A stretch of DNA of 64,000 nucleotides from Prunella strophiata (GCA_036583965.1 JAZBQD010000026.1:4275400-4339399), one strand, 5' to 3'; counted from the stretch's first letter, positions 24,659 through 42,636 are shown. Program-made: numbers and translations. Notes: generated by a model from the sequence alone, not told the origin.

Positions 24659-25213
24659 TTATTAGCACAGTACTAGCACAGTTAATCTCAGTTTAACCTC
24701 CACAGTTAAACAGGCACTAATGTATAAAACCTTGACATAAACAGGTTCCTTAACGGCACCAAGGAAAACAGAATAAGCTCAACCCCATGATGGCAAACAC
24801 TTTCTTCTACACAATATTCTCTAATACCATTATAAGAAGGAAAATCTCACAGAGAATTCTAAGATGGTATTTTCAATTGCAGCCCAAAAGTCAAGAAACT
24901 GAACTTTAAAATTCTCATTTCAACTCAAATCTTCCATTTAATCTTTTGATTTTGCAAGTTTCTGGTAAAGTCTGGTCAGAAAAGAGTGAAGGACAGATCT
25001 TCTCCAGTGCCACATATATAAAAGCATTACACACTGCTACATTTCATGCCTCTTGTGCTGGTTTTGTTGAAAAAAAAATTTTTTTAAAATCACATATGAG
25101 CTTTGAACATGTATCCATACAAAACTAGCCAAATTCTGGTGCCTACAACACATACCCTACTTCAACCATATTGCTTGAGATGCAAGGATTTGGGTGTCAT
25201 AGCTTAAACTTAC

Positions 25214-25312
25214 ATTGGGAAGATCCCTGATGTCATTGATGATGCCCTCCAAGATGGATGAGAGTGTCACCATGGGATCTGTTCTCCGCCGGTGGATGGA
25301 TTTATGGGGACG
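25214..25312 (-). CDS. TAF1: TAF1 exon 28
   Basis: The exon is 99 bp, phase 0 to 0, codons 1424-1456: [20 protein letters not shown] then [13 protein letters not shown]. It holds the basic segment and first helix of bromodomain 1. Confidence 0.95.
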
Positions 25313-25486
25313 CTGAAAAAATCAGATGACAGAAAAATGAAGGCAGTTCCAAGATGCAAAACATTTACTCACAGAAATCCTGGACAATTTAGCTTATTCA
25401 TTTTCTGGGCAGGCACGAGGAGGTTGCACAGGAGCAGTTAAGGGCCTGGCCAGTTGGTACAAACAGAAATGGAGGTGCTGCAGTCA

Positions 25487-25648
<162 letters not shown>

Positions 25649-25863
25649 TCAGCCTTCACCTGAATCAAGACCATTTGTCCCACCTGTACTGGTTTTGGTT
25701 CCATCTGCCACAATACCAAATGCTCAATCAAAATACTGTAATAACAGTTTATGTAAAGCTCTGTCACTTTATTCCTGTGACTAATATACATATGAGTATT
25801 CAGCATTAAGTTCTACGTTGTTTATTCTTATTATCCCCACCAGCATCTCTGCTTTTTCCCTTA

Positions 25864-26109
<246 letters not shown>

Positions 26110-26126
26110 TCACATATGGGCTCCTA

Positions 26127-26435
<309 letters not shown>

Positions 26436-26647
26436 TCATGATTTGCCAGGTACTCTTAATGGCAGCTCAAATCACTGCACAAAGTTTGTGACACCCTCCA
26501 AATGGACAGCCATTAAATCTCTTTCTCTCCGCAATTATTGTGCTGGGCTTCTACGCTCAATTCTACATTTCTTCATGCTGTCAGTGGAATGAAATAAGCC
26601 TGTAGGCAAAGTTAAGAGACAGAAGGAGGAGACCACGAAGGCCTTAC

Positions 26648-26858
26648 ATGAACTCCTCATCCTTGGTGGTCCGTATGCGGCAGTAGGCGTCGATGACGGC
26701 GGGTTTCCGCACCGTCTCACACCTCACGTACTCCTTCCCGTCCTCGTCCCGGAACGTGCGATAGATCTTCAGGCGCCGGCCAGTGGCAGAGGAATTCAGG
26801 CTGGTCACAGAGGCAGTGTCATCATCCTTGTGAGAGTTTGCTGAGGCTGCTGAAGCTG
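26648..26858 (-). CDS. TAF1: TAF1 exon 24
   Basis: The exon is 211 bp, codons 1191-1261. It encodes [20 protein letters not shown] then [20 protein letters not shown], the conserved region before the basic helix. The acceptor is CAGCAG, so use of the second AG would drop one residue without changing frame. Confidence 0.94.
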
Positions 26859-28127
26859 CTGTCACAAGAAAATGCTTTATTTGCTTCTAATTTTTTTCCA
26901 CATTGTACAAATACCTTTCTTTAAATACAGCAGATAGTTTTGGCTTAAAAGCTTCCAAGACACACATTCAAGAAAACCTAACAGAAGTCTTTCCCTTGCT
27001 TGTTCATGTTCTCTTATCATGACATGAAATCGAGCTGAAACAAAGACACCTAATTATCTATATATATTATAAAGCCAGAAGGAACAGCTACAGTCAACAA
27101 GGACCCATAGGTGCAACCTGCAATGCAATTGCACCTGGTCCTGCAGATGGATTAGTTACAGTGCTTTTCATCATAGGTATGGTCATCTGGCAGAAACTGA
27201 GGGTCAAGAACTACCCAGTTTTCCAAGGAGTGTTCCAACCAGTGTGTCAAGTGACCACAGAATCTTTCCAGCAGTAGTCATAATTCAGGTTTGAGAGGTT
27301 TTGTGCAAAGTAACACTGGGTACCTCTACATGAGGTAATAATCATAAAAAATCTTCCACATATACCTTATAAATGATTCCAGTAACTATTTATTAGTGAT
27401 TTATTCCCAATTTGAGAATAGATGGCAACAATAACATTGACTCAGATGCAGAGCTCAGCTTTTCTCACACATATTCAACAAGTCACAGTGGTCACGGGCA
27501 CCTTAATGAAGTTCATTCACAGGGCAAACGTTTTACCAGCCAGTCAGGGTCATGTCAAGTTCTCTGTTGGAATGCACTTAAAACAAGCACATCTCCAGGA
27601 GATCCAAATCTGGCAGCTCCCCAATTTACCTCCAAACATGCTGGCACAGCACAGAGTGTAACAGACATTGCTATCAGCCTGCAGACTGTGCCTGCTTCAT
27701 ACACAGAGCTGTGTGTACACAGAAGATCCAACTACACAACCGTAAGATGGTTGCAGGAACTATGTGTGAAAACATCTTGAGAAAAATACTAAAAAACAGC
27801 TCCCCACTCAAAATAAAAATAAATTAAAAGAAGAAACTTCAGCAGGAAGCAGCAGTGACTATGTAAAGAAATACCAGAGTAACTTTATGGTTCAAAGTAA
27901 ACAAAAGATATGAGGCAAAGAACACGCTTCACATGCACTTTCAGCCACTAAGTGCTCAAGAGAAGGAAGAACCCCCAGAGAGGGAAAAGCCCCAGATAAG
28001 CATGTTTATACATTCTCCCTGTAAGGAATCCACACTCTCTTGAGAGGCCAGATCAGCACACTTCTCAGCCTGACATAAAGTCCTGCATCCCTTCCCAGGC
28101 ATAATTCTGGTGGTTGCAGTTACTTAC
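26859..28127 (-). other. TAF1: TAF1 intron 23
   Basis: This is 1.3 kb of intron with no repeat family or additional exon recognised. Confidence 0.85.
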
Positions 28128-28363
28128 ACAGCCCCTTTTTGTCTCTCCTGTCCTTTTTGCCCCTGTCTTTGTCATTGTCTTCTCCCAGGAGCATCCTTTG
28201 CAATTCCTTCCGTTCCTGCTCTTCTCTTTCCCGAGAGAGCTGAGAACTAGTTTTCTTGTTCTGTAACATATTCTCAATATTCTTTCCCATCTCTTCAAAG
28301 TCACTGTCTTCAGCTGAACTGCTATCTGTGTCTGTTGACAGGATCTCAGTGGATTCCAGAACC
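28128..28363 (-). CDS. TAF1: TAF1 exon 23, long form
   Basis: The exon is 236 bp, about codons 1112-1190. It encodes [20 protein letters not shown] and continues to [20 protein letters not shown], then an extra charged stretch [18 protein letters not shown] do not recall this stretch in canonical human TAF1, where RMLL is followed directly by an alanine-rich segment. The donor GTAAGT at 28127-28122 is the only one that keeps exon 24 in frame. Confidence 0.85.
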
Positions 28364-29036
28364 CTGAAATAGGAGGCATTCTGAAAGTCAGTGAATGTTG
28401 CCCTCCCAAATGAAAAAAAAAATCAGTCTATTACCTTCCCAGAAATACAAAGGTAAAAATTATGCAAAGATTTGAGAATTAATGATACAAATCACTACTA
28501 TAACAGGCATAATATACTCCCTTCTCAGCTCTCCTTTTAACCCCCACTAAAAGATCAACTGTTTCAAGACAATCTTCTAAATAGTTGATCTCTTCTTCAA
28601 TTAACAATACCTTACTTCCCTCACCACTCTCAAGTCTCAGGACAGAACAAGGAATAATGCATGAATTCTTCTGGCAGTTCTAATAGGACATAGGATTGCT
28701 AGCTGCTACTCAAGAGAGAGATGGTAAACAGCTCATAACAAAACAAAACAGAACAAAAAAATGAAAGGAGGTAAGGTGGTGAACTACTGATGTGTGGAAC
28801 TGCAGAACATCTCGTGTCATGACTCTGCAACACATTCTACCTTTTGAAAAGGTCTGTGACAGCAAGACACTAAACCTGAGGGTTTCTCCTAACAGCCAAA
28901 GGCCTCTTTCTTGTATTTCACTGGGCCCAACAAATTGAATAAACATCTACACCACCACATATCAGTGAGCCCCAGGCATGCACAGTGCTGGACTTTTGAG
29001 GAGGGGACAGGGTGGGGTCCAAAGCTGTGGACATCA

Positions 29037-29252
<216 letters not shown>

Positions 29253-29344
29253 TTAGAGACACACAGCTGAGGTACCTGGCTGTGGATCTCAATTCCTCTC
29301 CACATGAGGTCAAAGTAGGAATTTACACATCCCTTCCACCATCA

Positions 29345-29536
<192 letters not shown>

Positions 29537-29650
29537 CTATTAATGTCATAGGAGTCTTTCCTAGGCTCATCTGATATTTTTTCTTCCTTATGTCCCTTAT
29601 TTAGTCCACTTGTCCCACATGACTTCCCAGCTACTGCTCCTTGGGAACTA

Positions 29651-29836
<186 letters not shown>

Positions 29837-30153
29837 TTATAGCCCAAGCTTTTATTTTGGAATTCTTCCAGTCATACTGAGAAGTTTTCAACTGACACAA
29901 TGAGGGTGAATTCCTCTTCTTGATCCTTCAACTGCCCTGATAATAACCAAAGTGCTAAGGAACTCACAATAAGGTATTTTAGGTAAAAAAAGCTTACCCC
30001 TGAAAGGACCTGCAAGAACAATCACCAAAGACAGGTATAAGCTGCCAGCAGAAGCTCCCAGGAAAGTTGTGTGAACATTGGAAACACTGAATCCTACTTT
30101 AAATATGTCCATTAAATATAAGGACCTCATTTTTTTTCTGCCATTCAAATTTA

Positions 30154-30498
<345 letters not shown>

Positions 30499-30784
30499 TC
30501 AGCGTCTTTTACAGCCACCTGCTGGTTACTTTCTGCTGTACAGCTCCAGGTATAAACATAAGCCCTTTCTTGTACCTTCTCTTTGGTACTTTTGAGCACA
30601 GCTAATTAAACATTGAGATAATAGGAGGTAAGAATACAGTGTTTTTCTTTAAAACTTAACTACCTTTCATGCAGCAGCAAACTTAACAAGTGACACAACA
30701 GTAAGGGACCTAACTTGCCTACTTTATAGCAGAATTAGCTTCAGGCAGAAGGTGTCACCTCGGCTCACCCCTCACAGGGTGTCA

Positions 30785-30961
<177 letters not shown>

Positions 30962-31591
30962 TCAAACAATGAGTAGTTTCCCACGTGCTAGATGCCATCA
31001 CAGTCCCAGCTTTCATGTGCATGTATTTGCTTGCAGAACACACAGCCACACACAGAGGGAAGGGAATGTGTTTGTGTTGTGTCTTTAATGAGTGTGGCAT
31101 TCACATTCTCTGAACCTGAGAGAAGCAGAGAAAAAAATGACCAAAACAATTCTTATCTTATTTGCTGCTCCTGTGTTGTGCACAGGTGGAATGCATTATG
31201 AAAGATTGTTTACCTGAAGGGATTGCTTGATTGGATTCTGGTGATGGTGTTTTAATTTATTGGCCAATTAGATCCATGTGTGTGTGTCAGGACTGTCAGC
31301 AGACAGTCATGAGATTTTTTTCAGTTTGGTTCTTGCTCAGTTTCAGTTTAGATGTAGTATAATATAGTACAGAATAATATAGTATAAGTAATTTATTAGC
31401 CGTCTAATAACATGGAGTCCTACTCATCATTCTTCCCTGCCACAGGGCTTGCCTACATTTACAATAACTGCCCACAGGGTTATTAAAAATAACAGTCTAA
31501 ACTGTAGTCACTTCTCACCATCACGCACGCTTGTGCCAAAAGAAAGTGCACATTCTTAAAAACTGGAATAAAAACCACCCCTGTCAGATTA

Positions 31592-34069
<2,478 letters not shown>

Positions 34070-34072
34070 TTA

Positions 34073-34339
<267 letters not shown>

Positions 34340-34342
34340 TCA

Positions 34343-35500
<1,158 letters not shown>

Positions 35501-35616
35501 CTAATTCAATTTTAAACACAGAGAGATGTCAAAAAAAAACCAGCAAAAAAAAAAAAATATCTCACACCTTTCTCATCATTCCTAACTCTGGAGATGATGC
35601 CAAAGCTTATGCTGAC

Positions 35617-35743
35617 CTGCTGTGGTTCTTCCTTGATGACACCTGTTTTTCCCAACAGGATCGACTCTTCTTTAGAGAAGATTCTTTCTTGTTCTCCTTT
35701 GATGGAGAGTTCAAGGTCATCTCTTCCTTTTCATCAGGAATTT
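35617..35743 (-). pseudogene. TAF1: TAF1 exon 11, one-base frameshift as written
   Basis: The exon is 127 bp, entering in phase 1. It reads [20 protein letters not shown], then ESSLKKSR, all as expected. After the Arg codon, the conserved continuation ([15 protein letters not shown]) appears only in the next frame. The lost base lies between 35661 and 35662, where the sense strand reads AGTCGATCCTG: a two-base Arg codon followed by ATC CTG. Both flanking exons have intact splice sites and the rest of the gene is intact. A sequencing or assembly deletion is more likely than a true loss in an essential gene. As written, translation stops early in exon 12. The gene as a whole is not called a pseudogene. 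Confidence 0.85.
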
Positions 35744-36125
35744 CTAAAAGCACAAGTTTACATCCCTACCTTTCCTCTTCAAACCAACATGTATGCAAGT
35801 CAAATTAAGACAGTCACTCCTAAAACACATCAAGAGTCAGATTAATCATGTTAAATTTAACTTTCAAGGCATTAGTTTTTGCTTTCCTGTCAGTGCATTT
35901 AACTTGGAAGTTGAATGTGTACACCACACCAACAAAGGTTATTAGCATTGCCACCTCCTGGTTAGGCCTTTGACTTGCAAATTAATTTCAAAAGCCAGAA
36001 CAAAGGAAGGCCTTGAGTATTGCCCCAGTCCATTTATTTCCATTACTGTGTGATTATAAACCCTTGCTCTGATTTCCCCTTGTCTTTTCCCACTCAAGTC
36101 AAATTTCTGGATGCTATAAACGTAC

Positions 36126-36293
36126 CTAGAATTATATTTTCATCATTTGGATCAAGTGTTAAGACAGGGGGATCCAAGTAGGTTTCCATTGCCTGATCAT
36201 CCCAGATGATATTGTCTTCCCAACGGCCATACACTAACTCTTCATTATCAATTGGGAAAATGGAGTACCAGGGCTTGTCTTCATCCAGGGAAA
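36126..36293 (-). CDS. TAF1: TAF1 exon 10
   Basis: The exon is 168 bp, about codons 493-548, phase 1 to 1. It encodes [20 protein letters not shown], then [16 protein letters not shown], and ends DPNDENIIL. It marks the entry into the conserved core and is nearly identical to mammalian TAF1 after the first few residues. Confidence 0.95.
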
Positions 36294-36810
36294 CTGAAAC
36301 AATCATAAAGTAGAACCCTTGAGAATTTTACACACAGAAAACTATTTCAGCCTGGGCAGAAAACTATTTCAGATCTCACTCCCACATCTTACCCCCTTTA
36401 CCTTCCCCATCTTTCAGGCTGCCTGAGGCAGAACCTCTAAAAGGCAAAAGAAAACTGATCTTGACAGCAAAGAGGAATTAGAGCCCCAACTTTGAGCTTT
36501 ACCAACATGTAGGAAATGGATTTGTAAGGCATTATTAAAACTTGATGGAAAGTTCACACAGTCTTGTACATCTGATGGAATGGCATTGAGTTTTACATCT
36601 CTTGTGTCTCACTATTCATCAAGACTGATAATGGAATAAAATCTTTTAAAACATCTCTCAGTTACCCCATCTCTGTAAAAACTAGGAAAACCAACACCTA
36701 ATGCTCAAAGATTTTGCTCTATTGAAACAGCCTCCAAAAAGTTTTAGAGCAAACAAGTACCCCTTCTACCACAGAAATGTGTATCACATGCACCTATTCA
36801 TGGCCATTAC

Positions 36811-36924
36811 CTTGCTGTTCAGGGGCCTTTTCCTTGCACTTTGCTATGCCCAGGACTCCTGCCACGTTGGGTTTCTGTGCTAGAGGAATTGGTGAATTGA
36901 GCAAAGAGCCACTGCGGTTCAAAC
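36811..36924 (-). CDS. TAF1: TAF1 exon 9, extra 38-codon exon
   Basis: The exon is 114 bp, phase 1 to 1, so it can be included or skipped without a frame change. It has a strong acceptor (TTCTCCTTTTCTCTAG) and donor GTAATG. It encodes GLNRSGSLLNSPIPLAQKPN, then VAGVLGIAKCKEKAPEQQ. I do not recall this segment in canonical human TAF1, where the neighbouring sequence continues from QQG into the DDDKPW block. An open frame and exact phase match support a real exon. Whether it is constitutive cannot be read here. Confidence 0.72.
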
Positions 36925-37799
36925 CTAGAGAAAAGGAGAACAAAAGCAAGGTCAGCTTGAGTGGGAGGGTCAGGGGGCACTGCAGTGCCTTAAACCAGGA
37001 CTGGGGGGTTGCATGGAGAGTGAATTTCAGCCTGATGGACCTACTGTTCATATCCCAAAGAGTGACATGTGTCATTAGAACTGGGAAAGCTTAAAAAAAC
37101 ACATTTCACAAAGAGCTGACTGCTGGAATCTGCAGCCTCTTCAAAGAATCTCCAATTCACCCACCCAATGTGTCTTGTATCAGAGCTGAACACAAAAGAA
37201 TTGACACTGGTACCCCATAAAGCTCTGATATCCCCATTAGTCTTTCCTTGTAGAAGCAGTATAAGATATAACAAACAGAAGACAAACATTCATTCTACAT
37301 GAACAACTTCAATTTAAAATGCATCCACATCTAAAAGAAGTCTGAGGCTTGTAAGAATTGTTACTTCCTATCTAGAAAAAAAAAATACAATTTTTAGTTG
37401 AGCAGAAACTTCTGAAAACTTTTACATAATTCTTCCAAATAAAAACAAAAGTAAACAAAATTCCACTAGCCTATAAAAAGAGGAAATCCTAAGGGTAGCT
37501 TTGCTTGGTATTAACGTAGATGGATCCAGCATCTGGTATTCCACATGGAAAGAAGAAAGACAGAGCTGGGATCAGGGGCTTTTTAACAGTAGTGACCTAC
37601 CCTGGTTTTGGAAAGAAACCAAGTCTCAGAACTCTCAGTGGAGCTGTGATTTTTCCAAAAAGCATTCCCTGACAGGGGGAATTATGTTCTACATTTGAGA
37701 CACGCAACTGCACATGTACAATTTTATTAAGTGCTGCAGTTGAGCATGTAATGAGTCAGCTCACTACAGCAAGTGAAGTTGGTGTCAGACCCTGATCAC
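36925..37799 (-). other. TAF1: TAF1 intron 8
   Basis: This is 0.9 kb of intron with nothing further recognised. Confidence 0.85.
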
Positions 37800-38001
37800 C
37801 TTGTTGGGCATTGTATGCAGTGGCATTTCTGGTCATGCTGGATGGCAGCCAGCCCGCCAAGCTCGCACGCTGTGTCTTAGTCCCCTTGTGCTTGACATCC
37901 TCCCCATTCCAGATGACATCATCCTCCCACTGGAGCTGTGTCACCATGAGGAAGTGCTCATCAGCTAGAAGATCATCCTTCTCCTTCGACGATTCTGCAT
38001 C
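37800..38001 (-). CDS. TAF1: TAF1 exon 8
   Basis: The exon is 202 bp, codons 388-454 plus one base. It encodes [20 protein letters not shown], then [20 protein letters not shown], ending [12 protein letters not shown]. It is the conserved segment upstream of the core, with WEDDVIW repeated in form by WEDNIIW in exon 10. Confidence 0.95.
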
Positions 38002-38170
38002 CTGGAAGGGAGTAACAGTTGTTGAAGACGTGACTTGAAAGACATCCTTTCAAACTAACAGAAGAAAATTCAACGTCTCATTTTGCATGGTGTGCAACAA
38101 TCCACCAGCCCATCACCGGATTCTCATTGTGCAGCAATCCCCACATCTACCCCCATGTCTTCCCTCTCAC

Positions 38171-38389
38171 CCCATCCTCTGTGTGTCCTTTAGCCTCCTC
38201 CTCGTTCTTCTCCTTCAGCTTGAAGCCATAATCAAAGCCACTGCCATCTTCAGGGATGCCCAGCATGTCATACCAGAGCTGGGCAGGGCCATAGCGCCAC
38301 TCGGCCACCTTGGGCTTGGTGTCTGTCACCTTGTCTGTGTCACTGGTCGACTGGGAAAATTTCGACTCCACAGGTGCCATCATGGTAAT
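38171..38389 (-). CDS. TAF1: TAF1 exon 7
   Basis: The exon is 219 bp, phase 0 to 0, codons 315-387: [20 protein letters not shown], then [20 protein letters not shown], ending [11 protein letters not shown]. The last 15 or so residues diverge from the human sequence as I recall it. Confidence 0.95.
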
Positions 38390-38828
38390 CTGAAGCACAG
38401 CAAAGGAGGGAATGGTTACACTGGTGGTTTATCTAAGTGTCAGTAAGAGATGTCTCTTCCTTCCGAGTTTCCCAGCTTACTCTCATAAAAGGAAAGTGTT
38501 TCTAAGAAGTTCTTTTCCATACTTACTAGCTGCCTCAAGAATGTTCTGCAATTAGACTTCCAAGAACACACAGATTTCTTCTTGATACAAAGAGGGTAAG
38601 CTCTCCTATTGATCCTGTACCATGGATGCAGCCTTCTCAGTAAGAAGCAATCACCTGAAGTCACTGACTAGTATTTGGAGAAGAGATGCTGCCCAGATGG
38701 AATACAAGCCAACTCTGTTCTCCACTTTTCTTTTGAGGGAAAAGCTCCTTCCTCTAAAAGTCGGCTGTCCAATCCACTACTACCCCCAGGACTAGCTGGT
38801 GACCCTCTCTAAGTCTCACATATCCCAC

Positions 38829-39047
38829 CTCATCATCTGAAAGGCACTGCTCAGGAGGGGGAGGAGCAGCAAACTCATACTCCCAAGGAGATTTGCCTTC
38901 CACTCCACTCTCAACCACAACTTCACCCTCCTGTATCTGCACTTCCTGTGCCAACTCCCGATGCTTCTTCTTGCGTTTCCTCCGGGCACTTCGCCAGACC
39001 GACGGAACGTTCTTCCCAGGGCCAAAGAGACGCAGGAAACGCAGCAC
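38829..39047 (-). CDS. TAF1: TAF1 exon 6
   Basis: The exon is 219 bp, phase 0 to 0, codons 242-314: [20 protein letters not shown], then [14 protein letters not shown], ending [12 protein letters not shown]. The RRKRKKKHR stretch is a strong nuclear-localisation-like basic cluster in the N-terminal kinase-assigned region. Confidence 0.95.
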
Positions 39048-41043
39048 CTGAACAGGACAAAACAAGAGGATCAGATTAAAAAAGACACTGTGGAATGCTT
39101 GCCCTCACCTGAAGAACAGTAATGCAAGACAGCACTCTGAAATTCAGAAGCTCAGGCTGTGGTACAACCCCAGTTCCCAATGCAATCAACAACCTCTTGG
39201 TTATACTTGGAAAAAAGTTTCTGATCCTTCTGTTTGATGGATCCCTCCTTTGCAAAAGGATATATTCTAAATTTCAGACACAAAGAAAGTCAAAAGGAAG
39301 ACAGACTGCCTTTACATATTGGACACGTGGTTAGACACCACCTGGAAGTAACTGATTTTCATTCTGAACAATCCACAATCTTCAGAAAGACAGATGGAGG
39401 TTGAAGAAGAGTTGATAAAATTATCAGCAAAAGAGACAAGCTAAAAGAGAGTTATATAGAGATTTCTTAAGCAAACAGATAAATAATATGGCCCAGAAAT
39501 AATACACTTATTTTTATTTCCATTATAATGTAGTTCCCCTACACTGAACGACTCCAAAACCTGCACTAATGGTAATGATACCTTTTCTCTCCTGTTCCTT
39601 CTATGGGTATGAGTACTGGGTTTTAAACACTTAAATGTATTATTTTCTTCTAAGAACTCTCATAAAGAGGTAAAAACTTATTTCTAAATTAACTGACATA
39701 TTTAGGAAACAGAAATTAGAACCAAAGATTTGCAGATACACCCTATTAATGTTCTCTCTTAATCTGTTACACTGATCCCCAAAGGAAATGTTTATATGAC
39801 CACTCTGTCCACCTCTGCCTATATCCATGTAAACCTCCTTTCCAAAACTCCCACAGATTATTTACAAACCCTTTATCCAGTTTCAATGACCTGTCATGAA
39901 AAGCAAAGGTCTCAGACATAGTTAAACTGCTAATAGGTTAAATGGACACAAGTCTGCTTCTGCACATGCTGTTTTAGGAGGCTTCATCCAAAAATACAAT
40001 GCTATATTAACATGCACAGCAACCCATCCTCATAGCAAAATCTACAGGGCTTTAGGCTTTGCCAGCTCTATTGCTCATTAATTAATCATGGAAAGTGCTC
40101 TGCATTAATTGCTTGCACGGATTTCTGCACCCACTGGGCACACCCAACACTGAGCCAGTCTCTGATATAACGTGTTGAGCATCAAAGAAATGAACACACC
40201 AAGTGATACACAGGAAACACCAAGTTTGCAAAAGCCTAGAAAACATTGAGAAGGGAAAACCTCTGTGCTAGAGCCTCACCTAGATTACCAATAGACAGTG
40301 TCCAGCTAAATCATTAAAACATTACATTATTTATGCAAATTATTCAGCTGCTTACCCAAACTCTCTGAGCACACATACAACCAAGTTATCTTTGTCCACC
40401 ACTATCTATGTTTGGCAACTATAAGCCCATCTTCATTGTCCTGCTCCTCCTACCTGTCCTCTCTTCTTGACAGCTTTAAAACACCCAAAATAATTACTGC
40501 AATACATAAACTGCATTTTCTATTTGAGAGCATTCAGGAAAGAATTGTAATGAATTTGCTCTGTGCAAAACCCAACCATTCTTTGAACCAACTTGCTTTG
40601 AGGTGATTTCTAATTTATGCTCAGAGCAGTTTCAAGAGAGAATTAAGTAAAGATACAGATCACAAATTGTTACAGGAAAAGCACACCAAGTTCAGGACAG
40701 CATAAAAGGACGAGCAAGTATTTACCAGAAAAGCCAGGAAAGCAGACAGGTTAGCACTGGCTTTTAATCATCTGGCAAAAGTATCAAATCAACAGGCCCT
40801 TTGCTATGGTCAGCAAAACATTCACACCCTGATTTACAGGATGCTTTTCAAGAGATTCCTGCAAATGGCAGGCAAATTATTAGATAAAATCAATCTGGAA
40901 ACAGCAGCACACAGAAACTAAAGAAAGTACTGAGTGAGCAAGAACATCTATGTGATTACTGAGCAGATACCCCTAAACACTGCACAATGCACATTCAGAG
41001 GGCTTACATGACACACATTTCTTCTACGTGTCTCTTACAATAC
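39048..41043 (-). other. TAF1: TAF1 intron 5
   Basis: This is 2.0 kb of AT-rich intron. No repeat family, exon or RNA gene was recognised. Confidence 0.85.
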
Positions 41044-41285
41044 CTTGCCTGGTCGAAATTCTGGGAAGAGCTCTGTAACACTTGGCAACTGTTTGGAAGC
41101 ATCTCGCTGCATGATTCCTGCAAGAGGAAGTGTGAGTTTGCCTTCCTTGGATTCTGCCTGCCTGGCTTCTTGAGGTCCCATCTCTGACTCAGAATCAGAG
41201 CTGCTGCTGAAATCCACCTTGTCGGAGGCAGCAGAGGAAGGAGCAATGATGGAGGGCAAAATGATACCGTCTCCATCTTCAGATA
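41044..41285 (-). CDS. TAF1: TAF1 exon 5
   Basis: The exon is 242 bp, codons 161-241. It encodes [20 protein letters not shown], then [19 protein letters not shown], ending [15 protein letters not shown]. The serine-acidic cluster is typical of the TAF1 N-terminal region. Confidence 0.95.
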
Positions 41286-41714
41286 CTACAATAGAACAAG
41301 CACCTCATAAACAAACAGGTCTCCTCCCTCTCCCCTAGCATAACCCCATAGTGCCACATTTACTGTTCATATGAAGTTATGCAAAAATTAAGCCTGTGCA
41401 GGCGTTCTAAGTACCATTCTGGTTTAACCTTTCATTTTATCCTAAGCGTTCCAGGTGAATTCCCCAGCCACAACTGAGAGGATGAGATAAAAAAACAAGT
41501 TTCATTGTCAATATGGGTATTTCAACAGTCACTGGAAATACAACAGTTCACCCTAGGCTTCAGGCAACCCTGCAAACCCCATGAACACTCACCTTCAGAT
41601 GCAGCCTGCAGACCAAGTTTGGGTGACGCGTGGTGCCGCAGAACTGCTACACAGCGGTGTGTGCTTCCTTCAGACACTCACATTGCCAGAGAGAAGAAGA
41701 AAGTCCTCACTCAC

Positions 41715-41834
41715 CAGTGGCAGCTCCATCCTTTTCATCTTCTTTTTTTCCAGGTACTGGAGGTGGTGGTGGTGGCGGCATCAGCTTGGAATCAATGTCT
41801 TCACAGTCAGCATCGTAATCATCCTCATCTTCAT
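41715..41834 (-). CDS. TAF1: TAF1 exon 4, proline run
   Basis: The exon is 120 bp, about codons 121-160, phase 1 to 1. It encodes [20 protein letters not shown], then a seven-proline run and [14 protein letters not shown]. It is the acidic and polyproline segment of the N-terminus. Confidence 0.95.
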
Positions 41835-42636
41835 CTAACCAGGCAGGGGACAAGACCACATGTTAAGCAGATAATAAAACAAAACCAGGTACCCTTTCCA
41901 TTTATTCTGCCTCAAACCTGATGGCATAGACACCATTCTCATCTTGTAACTAGATGAAAACTCTTAGCAGTTCAGCTTCCCACACAAACTCACTTGCAAG
42001 ATGTAAATTTTAAAAATACCAGGAAGGAAGGACAAAGAGAAACTGACAGAAAGATGACTGCAGCACTTAAAATCTATGTGTGTATATATATTCTGCTATG
42101 ACCTCCTTTTATTCACAATTTACCTATGTGTTTATATATTCTGCTATCTCATCCTTTTATTCACTCTTTGTAGAACAAATAAAGAAAATGTGGGTTTAAA
42201 AAGTCCAAATCACCTTCATATCTCACTAACCACAGAAAGTCACCAGACAGGTTAAGTGTAAGACACCTTTAAAGAATATGCCAAGATGTAGCATTTACAC
42301 CAGCAGCTACTGAAATGGAAAAGCTGCTTGTTTTTGAAAGCATATTCTAGGCCAGAATACAGAGAGAGATACCTGGGATCAACAAAAGAACCAAGGTACC
42401 TTCTGCAGAAAGTCTTTAAAAAAAAAAATTCAAGAGTAAAACAGAAAAGAGATACTAAGATTAAAGTGACTCCAATGAGGAATCAATTCCTTAAAAGAGG
42501 AAGACAGCAAGCAGTGGCTTCATCCAGTGAAAAGAGTGTCACAAAAGCTGATACTGGGCTCTTGAAGCAAGGAGTGGAAAAGCACAATGCCCCAGAACAG
42601 CTCCTACAGGCAGAGCTGCAGTGCTGGTCCCCTTAC
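41835..42636 (-). other. TAF1: TAF1 intron 3 with 50-bp tandem duplication
   Basis: This is 0.8 kb of intron. Around 42074-42171 an imperfect two-copy direct repeat with a 50-bp offset contains CTATGTG, a TATATATTCTGCTATG block and CCTTTTATTCAC. No exon was recognised. Confidence 0.8.
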
